Origin: an uncultured Sunxiuqinia sp.
Lineage (GTDB): Bacteria; Bacteroidota; Bacteroidia; Bacteroidales; Prolixibacteraceae
Direction: 5' to 3'
Assembly: GCF_947495665.1 (NCBI RefSeq)
Contig: NZ_CANLZV010000001.1
Coordinates: 434,001-498,000, forward strand
DNA length: 64,000 nt
Position 1 is the stretch's first letter. Every line of letters begins with the position of its first letter. Made by a program: the position numbers and the translations under genes. Of this stretch, positions 1 through 9,704 are shown piece after piece. Under the pieces are notes generated by a model, which was not told the DNA's origin, did not search any database, and saw only the letters and a program-made list of their open reading frames with translations.

Positions 1-1586
1 GTAAAACTTCAGCTTACGAAGTATCTGCTGAGGAATCCAATTCAATATCGGTTGAATTGATTCAAAAATCGGTTCCTCTGTTTGTCGGTCAGGATAATGC
101 TCAGGCAGTTCAAGTGGTTGTCAAAAACAAACAGCAAGAGGCCTCGCTGGAGTTGACAGGACTTACGGTTTACTTTGATTCAAAAAAACAAGTTAAATCC
201 TTGGCCGCTGTTGCTGTTGCGACTAAAACCGGCGAAGATAATCGTGTATTTGCCCGTACTGAAAAACCAGGCAAAAAGACGGAGTTAAAAGGATCAATTG
301 TACTTAACCAGGAAGAACAAACATTCAACCTCAATTTAGAAGTGAAAGAAGAGGCTGATTTATTGGCCGAAATAGAAATTCAACGGGTTGAACTTCAGTT
401 TGGCAATGGCCAAACAGTGGAAGTACAACCAACTGCATCACACACCTATCGTCTGGCAAAAGAACTGCGTGCAGCAGGACAAGACCAGGCAGATACTTAC
501 CGAATTCCGGGATTGGTGACCACCAACGAAGGAACATTAATTGCTGTTTATGACATCCGTTACAACAACAGCAAAGACTTACAGGAAAATATTGATGTTG
601 GCATGAGCCGCAGCACGGATGGTGGCCAAAGCTGGGAACCCATGCGTGTAATCATGGACATGGGTGAGTGGGGCGGACGTTCAGAACGACTCAACGGAAT
701 TGGTGACCCCAGTGTTTTATATGATCATACTACCGGAACGCTTTGGGTTGCCGGACTATGGATGAGCGGAGCAACAGAGAAAGATATGCTTTGGTGGGCT
801 TCAAAACCGGGCATGAGTCCGGAAGTGACCGGCCAGTTTGTTTTGACCAAAAGTACGGATGATGGTCTGACCTGGTCAGAGCCGATCAATGTTACCGAAC
901 AAATTAAAGACCCGGCTTGGCAATTGTTGTTGCAAGGACCCGGAAGAGGAATCACGCTGGAAGATGGTACGCTGGTATTCCCGGCTCAATTCAAGGCCGA
1001 CATTGGCGAAAAAGCCCTTGATGGCGGTCAGTATTCCTGCCACTCGACCATTGTATACAGCCAGGATGGCGGCCAAAGCTGGCATATTGGAACCGGTGCC
1101 AAATCAAACACCACCGAGGCGCAGGTAGTGCAGCTAACGGATGGAAGCCTGATGCTGAACATGCGTGATGACCGTAACCGAAAAGACAAAAGCGATACCA
1201 ACGGACGCGCAGTTGCGACAACGTCGGACTTGGGAAAAACATGGACAGCTCATGCCACTTCTAATTCTGCCTTGCCGGAATCGAATTGTATGGCCAGCAT
1301 CATTTCAGCTGATCTGAACGTGAATGGGAAGAAACAACGGGTATTGTTCTTTTCAAACCCCAATAACAAGAATCAACGGACCAATATGACCATCAAAACC
1401 AGTTTGGATGAGGGCATGACCTGGCCTGAAAAATACCAGTTGGAACTGAACGAAGCGGGCGGTTATGGCTATTCGTGCATGACCATGATTGATGACAAAA
1501 CCATTGGCATTTTATACGAAGGCGTAAAAAACCTTTATTTCCAGAAAATTCCGGTAGCTGAGTTACTGGGAGACCTGACCAAATAA
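1..1586 (+). CDS. nanH: Sialidase (GH33 exo-alpha-sialidase), 5' end outside window
   Basis: Hydrolyses terminal sialic acids from glycoconjugates, probably at the cell surface or in the periplasm. The frame is open from base 3, so the true start and any signal peptide lie upstream; 527 residues are visible. The first ~150 residues form a beta-rich N-terminal domain typical of Bacteroidota sialidases. The propeller starts with the RIP motif at 501-509 (YRIPGL) and carries five Asp boxes (for example STDGGQSW, STDDGLTW, SQDGGQSW, TSDLGKTW, SLDEGMTW). The Tyr codon at 1470-1472 (GYGYSC) fits the catalytic nucleophile. It is the first visible gene of a tightly spaced sialic acid operon. Confidence 0.95.
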   Translation, partial: KTSAYEVSAEESNSISVELIQKSVPLFVGQDNAQAVQVVVKNKQQEASLELTGLTVYFDSKKQVKSLAAVAVATKTGEDNRVFARTEKPGKKTELKGSIVLNQEEQTFNLNLEVKEEADLLAEIEIQRVELQFGNGQTVEVQPTASHTYRLAKELRAAGQDQADTYRIPGLVTTNEGTLIAVYDIRYNNSKDLQENIDVGMSRSTDGGQSWEPMRVIMDMGEWGGRSERLNGIGDPSVLYDHTTGTLWVAGLWMSGATEKDMLWWASKPGMSPEVTGQFVLTKSTDDGLTWSEPINVTEQIKDPAWQLLLQGPGRGITLEDGTLVFPAQFKADIGEKALDGGQYSCHSTIVYSQDGGQSWHIGTGAKSNTTEAQVVQLTDGSLMLNMRDDRNRKDKSDTNGRAVATTSDLGKTWTAHATSNSALPESNCMASIISADLNVNGKKQRVLFFSNPNNKNQRTNMTIKTSLDEGMTWPEKYQLELNEAGGYGYSCMTMIDDKTIGILYEGVKNLYFQKIPVAELLGDLTK

Positions 1587-1596
1587 TAGCACGACA

Positions 1597-3579
1597 ATGG
1601 CTTATCGAAATTGTCTGTTGAAAAGAATTAGAATGATTGGCCTGCTACTGTTGGTAGCAGGCCTGTGGAATTGCACCCGGCAGGGAGCAGATTCTGCTCG
1701 CCCTGCCTTAATTCCACAACCACAGGAGCTGAGTTGGAACGACGAGGTTTTCCAGGTAGAAAATGACGAGCCGCTGATTCAGCGCTTGGTGAATGAGTTG
1801 CCGGGCGTACCTCGAAATATCGAAGAAGCTTACCGTTTAAAAATTACAGCTGACTCAGCTGTTTTGGAAGCTGTAACCGAACAAGGACTTTACCGGGGGC
1901 TTCAAACAGTGCGTCAACTGACTTACTCCAACAAGGGCAAACAGCTTATTGCAGGTTGCAATATTGTTGATTGGCCGGCTTTTCGTATTCGTGGCTTCAT
2001 GCAGGATGTGGGCCGAAACTTCCAGAGCATGGAAATGCTCAAAGAGCAAATTGATGTGCTGGCGGCGTATAAGTTTAACGTTTTTCATTTTCATGTTACC
2101 GAAAATCCGGGTTGGCGATTGGAAAGCAAAATTTATCCGCAATTGAACGCGGCAGAAAGCATGACCCGCCAAAAAGGCAACTACTATACCCAGGACGACT
2201 TTAAAGAATTGGAGGCTTACTGTCAGGAACGGCATATTACACTGATTCCTGAATTTGACATACCCGGGCACAGTGCCGCATTCCGCAAAGCCATGGGATT
2301 TGAAGCCATGAACGATCCGCGGGTGCAGCCGGTATTAATCGACCTGGTTGACGAATTGTGCAGCCTGGCTCCGGCAGAGGTGATGCCCTACATTCACCTG
2401 GGAACCGATGAGGTTTGGCACAGTTATGAAGAACCTTCGCCAACGTTGCTACCAGCGCTTCTTGAGCGGGTGACCCAACACCACGGGCGCGAATTGATTG
2501 TTTGGCGACCAGGACAAAAAATTGAGGGCGATTCCGTTTCCATCACCCAACTTTGGTCGTCAGGCGGCCATCCCAAACCGGGACATCGCTACATTGACTG
2601 CCGGTTAAATTACGTGAACCATCTGGATCCGTTGGCGGGTATTTCGCAACTCTATTTCGAGCGCATTAACGGAGCAGCCCATGGCGATTCGCTGCGAATG
2701 GGGGGTATTTTGTGTTGCTGGAACGACAACAATGTGAACGACGAATACGACATTTTAATACAAAATCCGGTTTATCCTTCAATACTGACTTACAGTGAAA
2801 CGTCGTGGACCGGACAGAAAAAAGAAATTGGCGAAAAGTACCTGGCTAAGCTGCCGGAAAAAGGGAGCGAGCTGTTTAAGGAATTCAGTGCTTTTGAGGA
2901 CCGGATGATTCAGCACCGCGATCAATATTTTGCCGGAAAACCGTTTCCTTATGTAAAACAAGCGAATATTGAATGGAAGGTTTTAGGACCGATAGCCAAT
3001 CAAGGCGATGTGGATGCGAAGTTTCTGGTTGAAGAAAAACTGCAGGATACTTACCGGATTGATACGGTCAATTATTCCTGGCAAGGGCCCTTTATTGGTG
3101 GAACGATTCACCTGAGTCACTTCTTCGGTTACCCGTCTTATCTTCCCAAAGAAGAAGGAACCTATTATGCCTACACTCAAATTTGGTCACCCAAAGAGCA
3201 AACGGTTGGTGCCTGGATTGGTTTTCACGACTGGTCGCGCTCCGGTGGTCGCAGAGGAGGACCATTTCCAGAAGACGGGGAATGGCACAATACCCATCCG
3301 AAAGCATGGCTGAATGGAGAACTGATTGCCGCACCCAAATGGAATAAACCCGGACTGGCAAGCAACACGGAAGAAATTCCTTTCACCGATGAAAATTATT
3401 TTTTCAGAGACCCGCAATCCATCAATCTGAAAAAAGGATGGAATGAAGTGCTGCTGAAAATACCGGTGAAAAAGGATACCTGGAAAAGGATGTTCACTTT
3501 TGTTCCGGTACACCGGGATGCAGAAGGTGTTTGTGAAGTGGAAGGACTGAAATTTTCAACGGATACGAAGCTTCAGTAG
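1597..3579 (+). CDS. GH20 beta-N-acetylhexosaminidase, probable lipoprotein
   Basis: Removes terminal beta-linked GlcNAc or GalNAc, the sugars exposed once sialic acid is gone. A hydrophobic N-terminus ends in a Cys (residue 26, LWNC, a poor lipobox), so lipid anchoring is likely but not certain. A GH20b-like domain (about 35-125) precedes the TIM barrel (about 130-440) with the catalytic Asp-Glu pair D271-E272 in HLGTDEVW. The last ~200 residues look like an accessory beta-sandwich. It starts 10 nt after the sialidase stop; an alternative start is the ATG at 1633. Substrate preference cannot be read from sequence. Confidence 0.92.
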   Translation: MAYRNCLLKRIRMIGLLLLVAGLWNCTRQGADSARPALIPQPQELSWNDEVFQVENDEPLIQRLVNELPGVPRNIEEAYRLKITADSAVLEAVTEQGLYRGLQTVRQLTYSNKGKQLIAGCNIVDWPAFRIRGFMQDVGRNFQSMEMLKEQIDVLAAYKFNVFHFHVTENPGWRLESKIYPQLNAAESMTRQKGNYYTQDDFKELEAYCQERHITLIPEFDIPGHSAAFRKAMGFEAMNDPRVQPVLIDLVDELCSLAPAEVMPYIHLGTDEVWHSYEEPSPTLLPALLERVTQHHGRELIVWRPGQKIEGDSVSITQLWSSGGHPKPGHRYIDCRLNYVNHLDPLAGISQLYFERINGAAHGDSLRMGGILCCWNDNNVNDEYDILIQNPVYPSILTYSETSWTGQKKEIGEKYLAKLPEKGSELFKEFSAFEDRMIQHRDQYFAGKPFPYVKQANIEWKVLGPIANQGDVDAKFLVEEKLQDTYRIDTVNYSWQGPFIGGTIHLSHFFGYPSYLPKEEGTYYAYTQIWSPKEQTVGAWIGFHDWSRSGGRRGGPFPEDGEWHNTHPKAWLNGELIAAPKWNKPGLASNTEEIPFTDENYFFRDPQSINLKKGWNEVLLKIPVKKDTWKRMFTFVPVHRDAEGVCEVEGLKFSTDTKLQ

Positions 3580-3598
3580 CTTATAGAAGCAGTTATTT

Positions 3599-5689
3599 AT
3601 GAAACTACAGAATAGCATAATGGCTTTGTTGGTGCTGATTATAGCACCTTTCTGGCTTGCAGCGCAACCAGCCAAAGTAGCTTGCATTGGCGACTCAGTT
3701 ACTGAAGGGTATAAGTTGGAGAATCCGAAAGAAGAGTCTTATCCGGCTCAGTTACAAGGCTTGCTTGGCGATGATTATCAGGTTGGAAATTTTGGAGTGA
3801 GCGGTTCTACCTTATTAAGCAAAGGTCATCGGCCTTACGTTCAAACGGATGCTTATCAGAATGCCTTGGCCTATCAACCCGATGTTGTTATTATTCATTT
3901 GGGATTGAATGACACGGACCCGCGAAACTGGCCCAACTACCGCGATGAGTTTTTGAACGATTACCGGCAGCTGATTCAGGATTTTCGTGAATCGGGTTCG
4001 CCCAACGTACAAATTTGGATTTGCCGGATGACACCGATTTTTCATCCGCATCCACGATTTAAATCCGGAACCCACGAATGGTTTTGGCAAATTCAAGCTC
4101 AAATAGAACAGCTTGCCGAAACCATGGAGGTGGGGCTGATTGACTTGCACCAAGCGCTTTATCCGCATCCCGATTTGTTTCCTGATGCGCTTCATCCAAA
4201 CGCCAAGGGGGCTGCAATTTTGGCCAAAACCGTTTATCAGCATCTAACCGGTGATTTTGGAGGCTTAAGGCTGGCTCCGGTTTTGATGGATCAAATGGTG
4301 TTTCAGCAGAAGCGGGAAATAGCGGTATGGGGAAAAGCCAATCGCCATGAAAAGGTTATGGCCCGGTTGGCCGGACAAGTGCGCGAAGCGGTGGTTGACA
4401 ATGCCGGCAACTGGCAACTGGTTTTCGATCCGGTTCCAGCGGGTGGTCCTTACCGTTTGGCTGTTTATACAGAACGTGTTGATTCGATCGTGCTGGAGGA
4501 TATTCTGGTTGGAGAGCTTTGGTTGTGTGCCGGACAATCGAATATGGAATTCAAACTGCAGGATTCGAAAAACGGAAAAGCAGCTCTTCAGCAGGCCGAC
4601 CACGATCGTATCCGACTCTTTAATTTGGAGGGCATCGCGCGCCCCAATAATTCGGAATGGGATTTAGAAACACTGGAAAGAGTGAACGACCTTGATTACT
4701 TTGAGGGAAATTGGCAAACCTGCTCTGCCTCGACTGCTGCCGGATTTTCGGCCATCGCTTATTACTTTGGAAGACAGTTGCAGGAAGCGCTTGATGTTCC
4801 TGTTGGGCTTATCCAACTGAGTGTTGGAGGAGCACCTGTTGAATCTTTTATCGATCGGTTCACGCTGGAGTCCGATCCCTATTTGGTAGATGTTCTTTAT
4901 AACTGGAAAAAGAATGACTTTTTGATGGACTGGTGCCGGATGCGGGGAGCAAAAAACCTGGCACTGGCGACGAATAATTTGCAACGGCACCCGTATGAAC
5001 CCGCTTATATTTATGAAGCCGGCTTGCAACAACTCACCGGCTTGCCATTGGCAGGTACCTTGTGGTATCAGGGCGAATCGAATGCACATAATGTGGAGCA
5101 TTATCAGCGTGCTTTTCCGGCCTTGGTTGAATCCTGGCGAACGAGTTTTCAACAAGCAAACATGCCTTTTTATTTTGCCCAGCTGTCCAGCCTTAGCCGT
5201 CCTTCATGGCCGCACTTCCGGGAGGCACAACGCCAGTTGGCCGATGAGATTCCTCATGCCGGAATGGTTGTAACCAGCGATCTTGGTGATTCGTTGGATG
5301 TACATCCTGTGCGAAAGCAGGAAGTGGGTGAGCGTTTTGCCCGGTTGGCGCTAAACCGGAATTACGGACAGGAAATGGTTTGCAACGGACCCAAACCAAT
5401 CGGTTTTCAGCAAAAAGGCGATTGGCTGACCATACAGTTTGAATCAGCTACAACGCTTACAACAGCAGATGAAAAGCCTGTCCGTGAGCTTGAAGTTGCC
5501 GGAGCTGATGGAATCTTCATTTCAACCGAGGGCAAACTAAAGGGAAATACGATTCTTATTCGGGTAGATCATTTAAAGGTGCATCAGGTGCGTTATGCCT
5601 GGAAACCTTACTCCCGAGGAAACTTAATTAATGAAGAAGGCTTGCCTGCTTCAACATTTCAACTCGAATGTTCGGATTGGGATATTTAA
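3599..5689 (+). CDS. Two-domain sialate O-acetylesterase (SGNH + SASA)
   Basis: Removes O-acetyl groups from sialic acids so that sialidase and lyase can act. The protein has a signal peptide (about 1-22, ending WLAAQ) and two esterase domains. The first (about 25-215) is a GDSL/SGNH hydrolase with S33 in GDSVTEG, the GLND block, and D196/H199 in DALHP. The second (about 220-690) is a SASA domain with S314 in GQSNMEF, WYQGESN, and H569 in VHPVRKQE. The same architecture is known for NanS-type esterases of Bacteroidota such as Tannerella. It follows GH20 after 19 nt. Both catalytic sets look intact. Confidence 0.9.
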   Translation: MKLQNSIMALLVLIIAPFWLAAQPAKVACIGDSVTEGYKLENPKEESYPAQLQGLLGDDYQVGNFGVSGSTLLSKGHRPYVQTDAYQNALAYQPDVVIIHLGLNDTDPRNWPNYRDEFLNDYRQLIQDFRESGSPNVQIWICRMTPIFHPHPRFKSGTHEWFWQIQAQIEQLAETMEVGLIDLHQALYPHPDLFPDALHPNAKGAAILAKTVYQHLTGDFGGLRLAPVLMDQMVFQQKREIAVWGKANRHEKVMARLAGQVREAVVDNAGNWQLVFDPVPAGGPYRLAVYTERVDSIVLEDILVGELWLCAGQSNMEFKLQDSKNGKAALQQADHDRIRLFNLEGIARPNNSEWDLETLERVNDLDYFEGNWQTCSASTAAGFSAIAYYFGRQLQEALDVPVGLIQLSVGGAPVESFIDRFTLESDPYLVDVLYNWKKNDFLMDWCRMRGAKNLALATNNLQRHPYEPAYIYEAGLQQLTGLPLAGTLWYQGESNAHNVEHYQRAFPALVESWRTSFQQANMPFYFAQLSSLSRPSWPHFREAQRQLADEIPHAGMVVTSDLGDSLDVHPVRKQEVGERFARLALNRNYGQEMVCNGPKPIGFQQKGDWLTIQFESATTLTTADEKPVRELEVAGADGIFISTEGKLKGNTILIRVDHLKVHQVRYAWKPYSRGNLINEEGLPASTFQLECSDWDI

Positions 5690-5700
5690 AAGGAAGTAAT

Positions 5701-6375
5701 ATGGTAAACTTAAAGTTGATAGTTACTGCGCTGATACTCGTTTGCTGTTTGCCTGTGGTAAGGGCACAGGAGGGAAAAAAATCGTTTCAATCGACTTACT
5801 ATGAACAGCGGAGAACCCTTTTTGAGAAACTACCCAATACGAAAAATGAAATTATATTTCTGGGGAACAGCATTACTGATGGGGGTGAGTGGAGCGAAAT
5901 TTTTCAAAATAAGAGAATTAAAAACCGAGGCATTAGTGGCGATGTCACCGAAGGCGTTTTGTTCCGTTTATCGGAAGTGACAGAATCGAAGCCGGCAAAG
6001 GTGTTTGTTTTAATTGGTATAAATGATCTTGCCCGTGGACTATCGAAAGAAGCTGTTTTTAGCAATATTTGCAAAATTGCTGAGCAAATTCAATCCGATT
6101 CGCCTAAAACCCGGGTTTATATCCAAAGCCTTTTGCCTGTAAACCCTGAATTTGAAAAATTTTCAGGCCATTGTTCCAAAACAAACGAGATTCTCTGGAT
6201 CAACCAGCAGCTTAAAGGTTGGTGTACGAAAACTTCATGCAGCTTTATCGATTTATTTTCAGAATTTAAGAGTGACAGCAATGACTATATGAATCCAATT
6301 TATACGAATGATGGTCTTCACCTGAAAGGGGAAGGATACCAACTTTGGTCTGAAATAATACGAGAATTTATTTAA
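5701..6375 (+). CDS. Secreted SGNH/GDSL-family esterase
   Basis: A 224-residue SGNH hydrolase with a signal peptide (about 1-22, PVVRAQ). Visible motifs are S57 in LGNSITDGG, the block II Gly in RGISGD, IGINDL, and D204/H207 in NDGLHLKGEGY. It is probably a second acetylesterase for sialic acid or amino-sugar O-acetyl groups; the exact ester is not readable. I chose the ATG at 5701 because AAGGAAG precedes it and because the longer reading frame from 5668 would overlap the previous gene. It lies 11 nt downstream of the two-domain esterase. Confidence 0.85.
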   Translation: MVNLKLIVTALILVCCLPVVRAQEGKKSFQSTYYEQRRTLFEKLPNTKNEIIFLGNSITDGGEWSEIFQNKRIKNRGISGDVTEGVLFRLSEVTESKPAKVFVLIGINDLARGLSKEAVFSNICKIAEQIQSDSPKTRVYIQSLLPVNPEFEKFSGHCSKTNEILWINQQLKGWCTKTSCSFIDLFSEFKSDSNDYMNPIYTNDGLHLKGEGYQLWSEIIREFI

Positions 6376-6410
6376 ATACAATCACCATTAATGGAATGAG
6401 GAATAATACT

Positions 6411-7340
6411 ATGAATACAATGATTAATAAAATTGAAGGATTGATTGCGGCACCATTTACACCAATGCATGCCAATGGAGAGATTAAGCTGGAGCAGCTG
6501 CCTGCATATTACAATTTTTTGCAGAAAAATGGTGTGGTAGGAGCTTTTATCAATGGCTCAACAGGCGAAGGTGTTTCGCTTTCTCAAGACGAGAAGCTGA
6601 AGCTTACAGCTGCCTGGACCGCTTTAAATAAGGAACACAAAGCCTTGAAGGTGATTAACCTGGTAGGTGGAACTTCTTATAAGGAATGTATTGAAAGCGC
6701 AAAAGCTTCAGCCGAACTGGGTGTTGACGCCATTGCTATTTTGGCACCTTTCTACTTTAAACCAGCCACCGGAAAGCAATTGGCTGAGTTCTGTGCTAAA
6801 ATTGCTGAGGCTGTACCTCAATTGCCGGTTTACTTCTATCACATTCCGGTGTTAACGGGATGCAACGTGTCGATGTATGAGTTTTTGCAGGAAGCCAGTA
6901 CAATGATTCCTAATCTGGCTGGTATCAAATACACGCACGAAGATTTCATGGATTTCCTAAGCTGTTTGAGTTTCCAGGATGGAAAATACGACATGCTATG
7001 GGGACGCGATGAAAACCTGTTGTCGGCACTGGTATTGGGAGCACGTGGAGGCGTTGGAAGTACGTTTAACTATGCAGCACCGCTTTACCATCAACTGATT
7101 AAAGCTTACGATGAAGGCAATTTTGTGGAAGCACGTAAGCTGCAGCAGCAATCCATCGACATGATTCGCTTACTCGGTAAATACGGAGGTATTGCTACCG
7201 GAAAAGCCTACATGCGCTATGTTGGCGTGGAGTGTGGTGAATTCCGTTTACCGGTGAAAAACATGACAGCGGAAGCTTACCAAGCCTTCCAGGCAGATGT
7301 TCGTGCGCTGGATATGGAGGCATTATTTTCAAAAATTTAA
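6411..7340 (+). CDS. nanA: N-acetylneuraminate lyase (DHDPS family)
   Basis: Cytoplasmic class I aldolase cleaving N-acetylneuraminate to N-acetylmannosamine and pyruvate. With the start at 6411 it has 309 residues, close to the family length. The carboxylate-binding GSTGEG (49-54), the catalytic Tyr143 in YFYHIP, and the Schiff-base Lys173 in GIKYTHED are present. The ATG at 6396 is in frame, but AGGAA lies six bases before 6411. In Bacteroides the equivalent gene is called nanL in the nanLET operon. It is followed by the Kelch and epimerase genes that handle its substrate and product. Confidence 0.95.
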   Translation: MNTMINKIEGLIAAPFTPMHANGEIKLEQLPAYYNFLQKNGVVGAFINGSTGEGVSLSQDEKLKLTAAWTALNKEHKALKVINLVGGTSYKECIESAKASAELGVDAIAILAPFYFKPATGKQLAEFCAKIAEAVPQLPVYFYHIPVLTGCNVSMYEFLQEASTMIPNLAGIKYTHEDFMDFLSCLSFQDGKYDMLWGRDENLLSALVLGARGGVGSTFNYAAPLYHQLIKAYDEGNFVEARKLQQQSIDMIRLLGKYGGIATGKAYMRYVGVECGEFRLPVKNMTAEAYQAFQADVRALDMEALFSKI

Positions 7341-7411
7341 GGTGTAAGCTTTTCGAGCATCCTTAAATCAACTGGTTACAGTTTCAAACTATAAAAGCAG
7401 GATTAAGCGAT

Positions 7412-8506
7412 ATGCAACTAGAGTGGGAAAAACTGGAAGAAATTCCGGTAACCAATAAAAATGCTTTTCAGCATGGATTGGCAGGGCTTGTCGCCGGTGT
7501 GCACCACAATCGATTGGTGCTGGCGGGAGGTTCAAATTTTGAAGGAGCGATGCCTTGGGAAGGAGGCCGAAAACTTTATCACGATACTGTTTTCATGATG
7601 AAGCAAAAGGCAAACGCTGCATTTAGTTGGGAGCAGGCCGACTGGCAATTGCCGGAGCCAATGGCTTACAGCGCTTGTGTTTCAACTGAAAAAGGAATTG
7701 TTAGTTTAGGAGGAGAAACTGGCGATGGCCCTACCGCTCGTGCTTTTTGCCTTTCATTTGAAGAGGATGAGCTGAAAATGACAGATTATCCGAAGTTGCC
7801 GGAGGCTTTGGCCAGCTCGGCAGCCGCGGCGCACGGAAAAACGCTTTACCTGGCTGGAGGTATGGGCGTAACAGGCGAAACGAGTCATTTCTTTTCGCTG
7901 AATTTGCAAGCTCCGGAGGCTGGTTGGCAGAAGTTGCCTGACTTACCGTTACGGTTGTCGCATGCGGTAGCTGCCTGTCAGCACGACGGGACAGAAACCT
8001 GCTTTTATATTTTGGGTGGCCGCCGAAGAGCGGGAGCAACCTCTAAGTTTTTGAGCGCTATCTGGAAATACGTACCTTCAAAAAATGAATGGCAAAAAGC
8101 CGGTGAACTTCAGTTAGAAGGCGAAGCGCTGTTTGGACTTTCAGCAGGTACGGGCCTGGCTTATGGTCGCGACTCCATCCTGTTGTTTGGTGGCGATACG
8201 GGAGAAGCCTTTAACCAAACCGAGCGTTTGATAAACGCAGTGGCTCTGGCTGATACTCCCGAAGAAAAGGACCATTTTCTGAAGCTGAAAGAAAACCATT
8301 TGACCAGCCATAAGGGCTTTTGCACAGCTGTTTTCTGTTTCAACACCCGAAGCGGGAAGTTGAGCCGGGCCGGAAATATGGCCGGAATGACGCCGGTAAC
8401 AACCACTGCCTTTTGGTGGAACGAGTCGGTTATTATTCCCGGAGGCGAAATTCGTCCGGGCATGCGTTCAGCCGAGGTGATTCGTGGAATCATCCGTCAG
8501 GAATAA
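7412..8506 (+). CDS. Cyclically permuted Kelch mutarotase (NanM-like), cytoplasmic
   Basis: A 364-residue Kelch beta-propeller related to N-acetylneuraminate mutarotase/epimerase YjhT (NanM), in the circularly permuted form common in Bacteroidota. Repeated Kelch blades end in GG-containing strands (VLAGGSNF, SLGGETG, YLAGGMG, ILGGRRR, LFGGDTG, IPGGEIR). There is no signal peptide, so it should act in the cytoplasm, either on imported Neu5Ac anomers or on the lyase product. A paralogous Kelch domain is fused to the transporter two genes downstream and shares the AGGS...PWEGG...D block. It is in the nan operon between lyase and epimerase. Confidence 0.88.
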   Translation: MQLEWEKLEEIPVTNKNAFQHGLAGLVAGVHHNRLVLAGGSNFEGAMPWEGGRKLYHDTVFMMKQKANAAFSWEQADWQLPEPMAYSACVSTEKGIVSLGGETGDGPTARAFCLSFEEDELKMTDYPKLPEALASSAAAAHGKTLYLAGGMGVTGETSHFFSLNLQAPEAGWQKLPDLPLRLSHAVAACQHDGTETCFYILGGRRRAGATSKFLSAIWKYVPSKNEWQKAGELQLEGEALFGLSAGTGLAYGRDSILLFGGDTGEAFNQTERLINAVALADTPEEKDHFLKLKENHLTSHKGFCTAVFCFNTRSGKLSRAGNMAGMTPVTTTAFWWNESVIIPGGEIRPGMRSAEVIRGIIRQE

Positions 8507-8534
8507 GCTTTAATTCGGATAAAAACAAAAAATC

Positions 8535-9704
8535 ATGAGTTTGGATTTTAAACAATTAGCATTACAATATCAGAAGGAATTACTGGAAAAGGTGGTTCCT
8601 TTTTGGGAGAAAAATTCGAAAGACGAGGAGTTTGGTGGTTATTTTACTTGCCTGGATCGGACCGGGAAAGTTTTTGATACCGATAAATTTGTCTGGCTTC
8701 AGGCACGTGAGGTGTGGATGTTTTCGTCTTTGTACAACCGGGTTGAGAAAAAAGCGGAATGGCTGGAAATGGCCGAACATGGCGCTCGTTTCCTGTTGGA
8801 GCACGGACATGATGGAGAGCTGAACTGGTATTTTTCGCTGACACGCGAAGGAAAGCCGCTGGTGCAGCCTTACAATATTTTCTCCGACTGTTTTGCAACC
8901 ATGGCTTTTGGCCAGTTGTACCAGGCTACCGGCAACGAGAAGTACGCCGAGGTTGCCAAACAAACCTTCGACAATATTCTGGCGCGCCAGAACAACCCCA
9001 AAGGACAATACAACAAGCTGGTTGATGGCACGCGTCCGCTGAAAGGCTTTTCATTGCCTATGATTTTGTGTAACCTGTCGCTGGAAATTGAGCATCTTCT
9101 TCCTGAAGAACTGGTGAATCAAACCATTGATGAGGCGATTCACGAGGTGATGGATGTTTTCTATCAGCCTGATTCCGGACTGATTCTGGAAAATGTGAAA
9201 CCCGATGGCAGCTTTTCCGATTCGTTTGAAGGCCGGCTGTTAAACCCCGGACACACCATTGAAGCGATGTGGTTTATCATGGATTTGGCAGAACGCCGCA
9301 ACGATGAGGCCCTGATGCAAAAGGCCGTGAAAATTATGCTTGACACCCTGAAGTTTGGCTGGGATAAGGAGTTTGGCGGCATTTTCTATTTCCTCGATTT
9401 TAAAGGCAATCCACCTCAGCAACTGGAGTGGGATCAGAAATTGTGGTGGGTGCATATTGAAACGCTCATCAGCCTGATTAAAGCCTATAAACACACAGGC
9501 AACGAAGAATGCCTGCAGTGGTTTGAAAAAGTACACGATTATACCTGGTCGCATTTTGCCGATCCGGAGCATGATGAATGGTTTGGGTACCTGAACCGTC
9601 GTGGCGAAGTATTGCTGCCGCTGAAAGGTGGCAAGTGGAAGGGATGCTTCCATGTACCGCGCGGACTTTATCAGGTATGGCAAACATTGGAAAAATTAAA
9701 CTAA
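8535..9704 (+). CDS. nanE: N-acylglucosamine 2-epimerase (AGE family)
   Basis: Converts ManNAc released by the lyase to GlcNAc in the cytoplasm. It has 389 residues, the expected AGE length, and an alpha/alpha-barrel sequence throughout, including the conserved blocks [13 protein letters not shown] and WWVHIETL with their likely catalytic histidines. In Bacteroides fragilis the nanE gene of nanLET is of this AGE type, not the proteobacterial ManNAc-6-P type, and that naming is followed here. Its TAA stop overlaps the next ATG by one base, which suggests translational coupling with the transporter. Confidence 0.92.
   Translation: MSLDFKQLALQYQKELLEKVVPFWEKNSKDEEFGGYFTCLDRTGKVFDTDKFVWLQAREVWMFSSLYNRVEKKAEWLEMAEHGARFLLEHGHDGELNWYFSLTREGKPLVQPYNIFSDCFATMAFGQLYQATGNEKYAEVAKQTFDNILARQNNPKGQYNKLVDGTRPLKGFSLPMILCNLSLEIEHLLPEELVNQTIDEAIHEVMDVFYQPDSGLILENVKPDGSFSDSFEGRLLNPGHTIEAMWFIMDLAERRNDEALMQKAVKIMLDTLKFGWDKEFGGIFYFLDFKGNPPQQLEWDQKLWWVHIETLISLIKAYKHTGNEECLQWFEKVHDYTWSHFADPEHDEWFGYLNRRGEVLLPLKGGKWKGCFHVPRGLYQVWQTLEKLN

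Noticed and set aside
9578-9703. Longer N-terminus of the Kelch-symporter fusion
   Set aside because: It would lie inside nanE in another frame; ATG 9704 gives a clean signal peptide and the typical one-base overlap.
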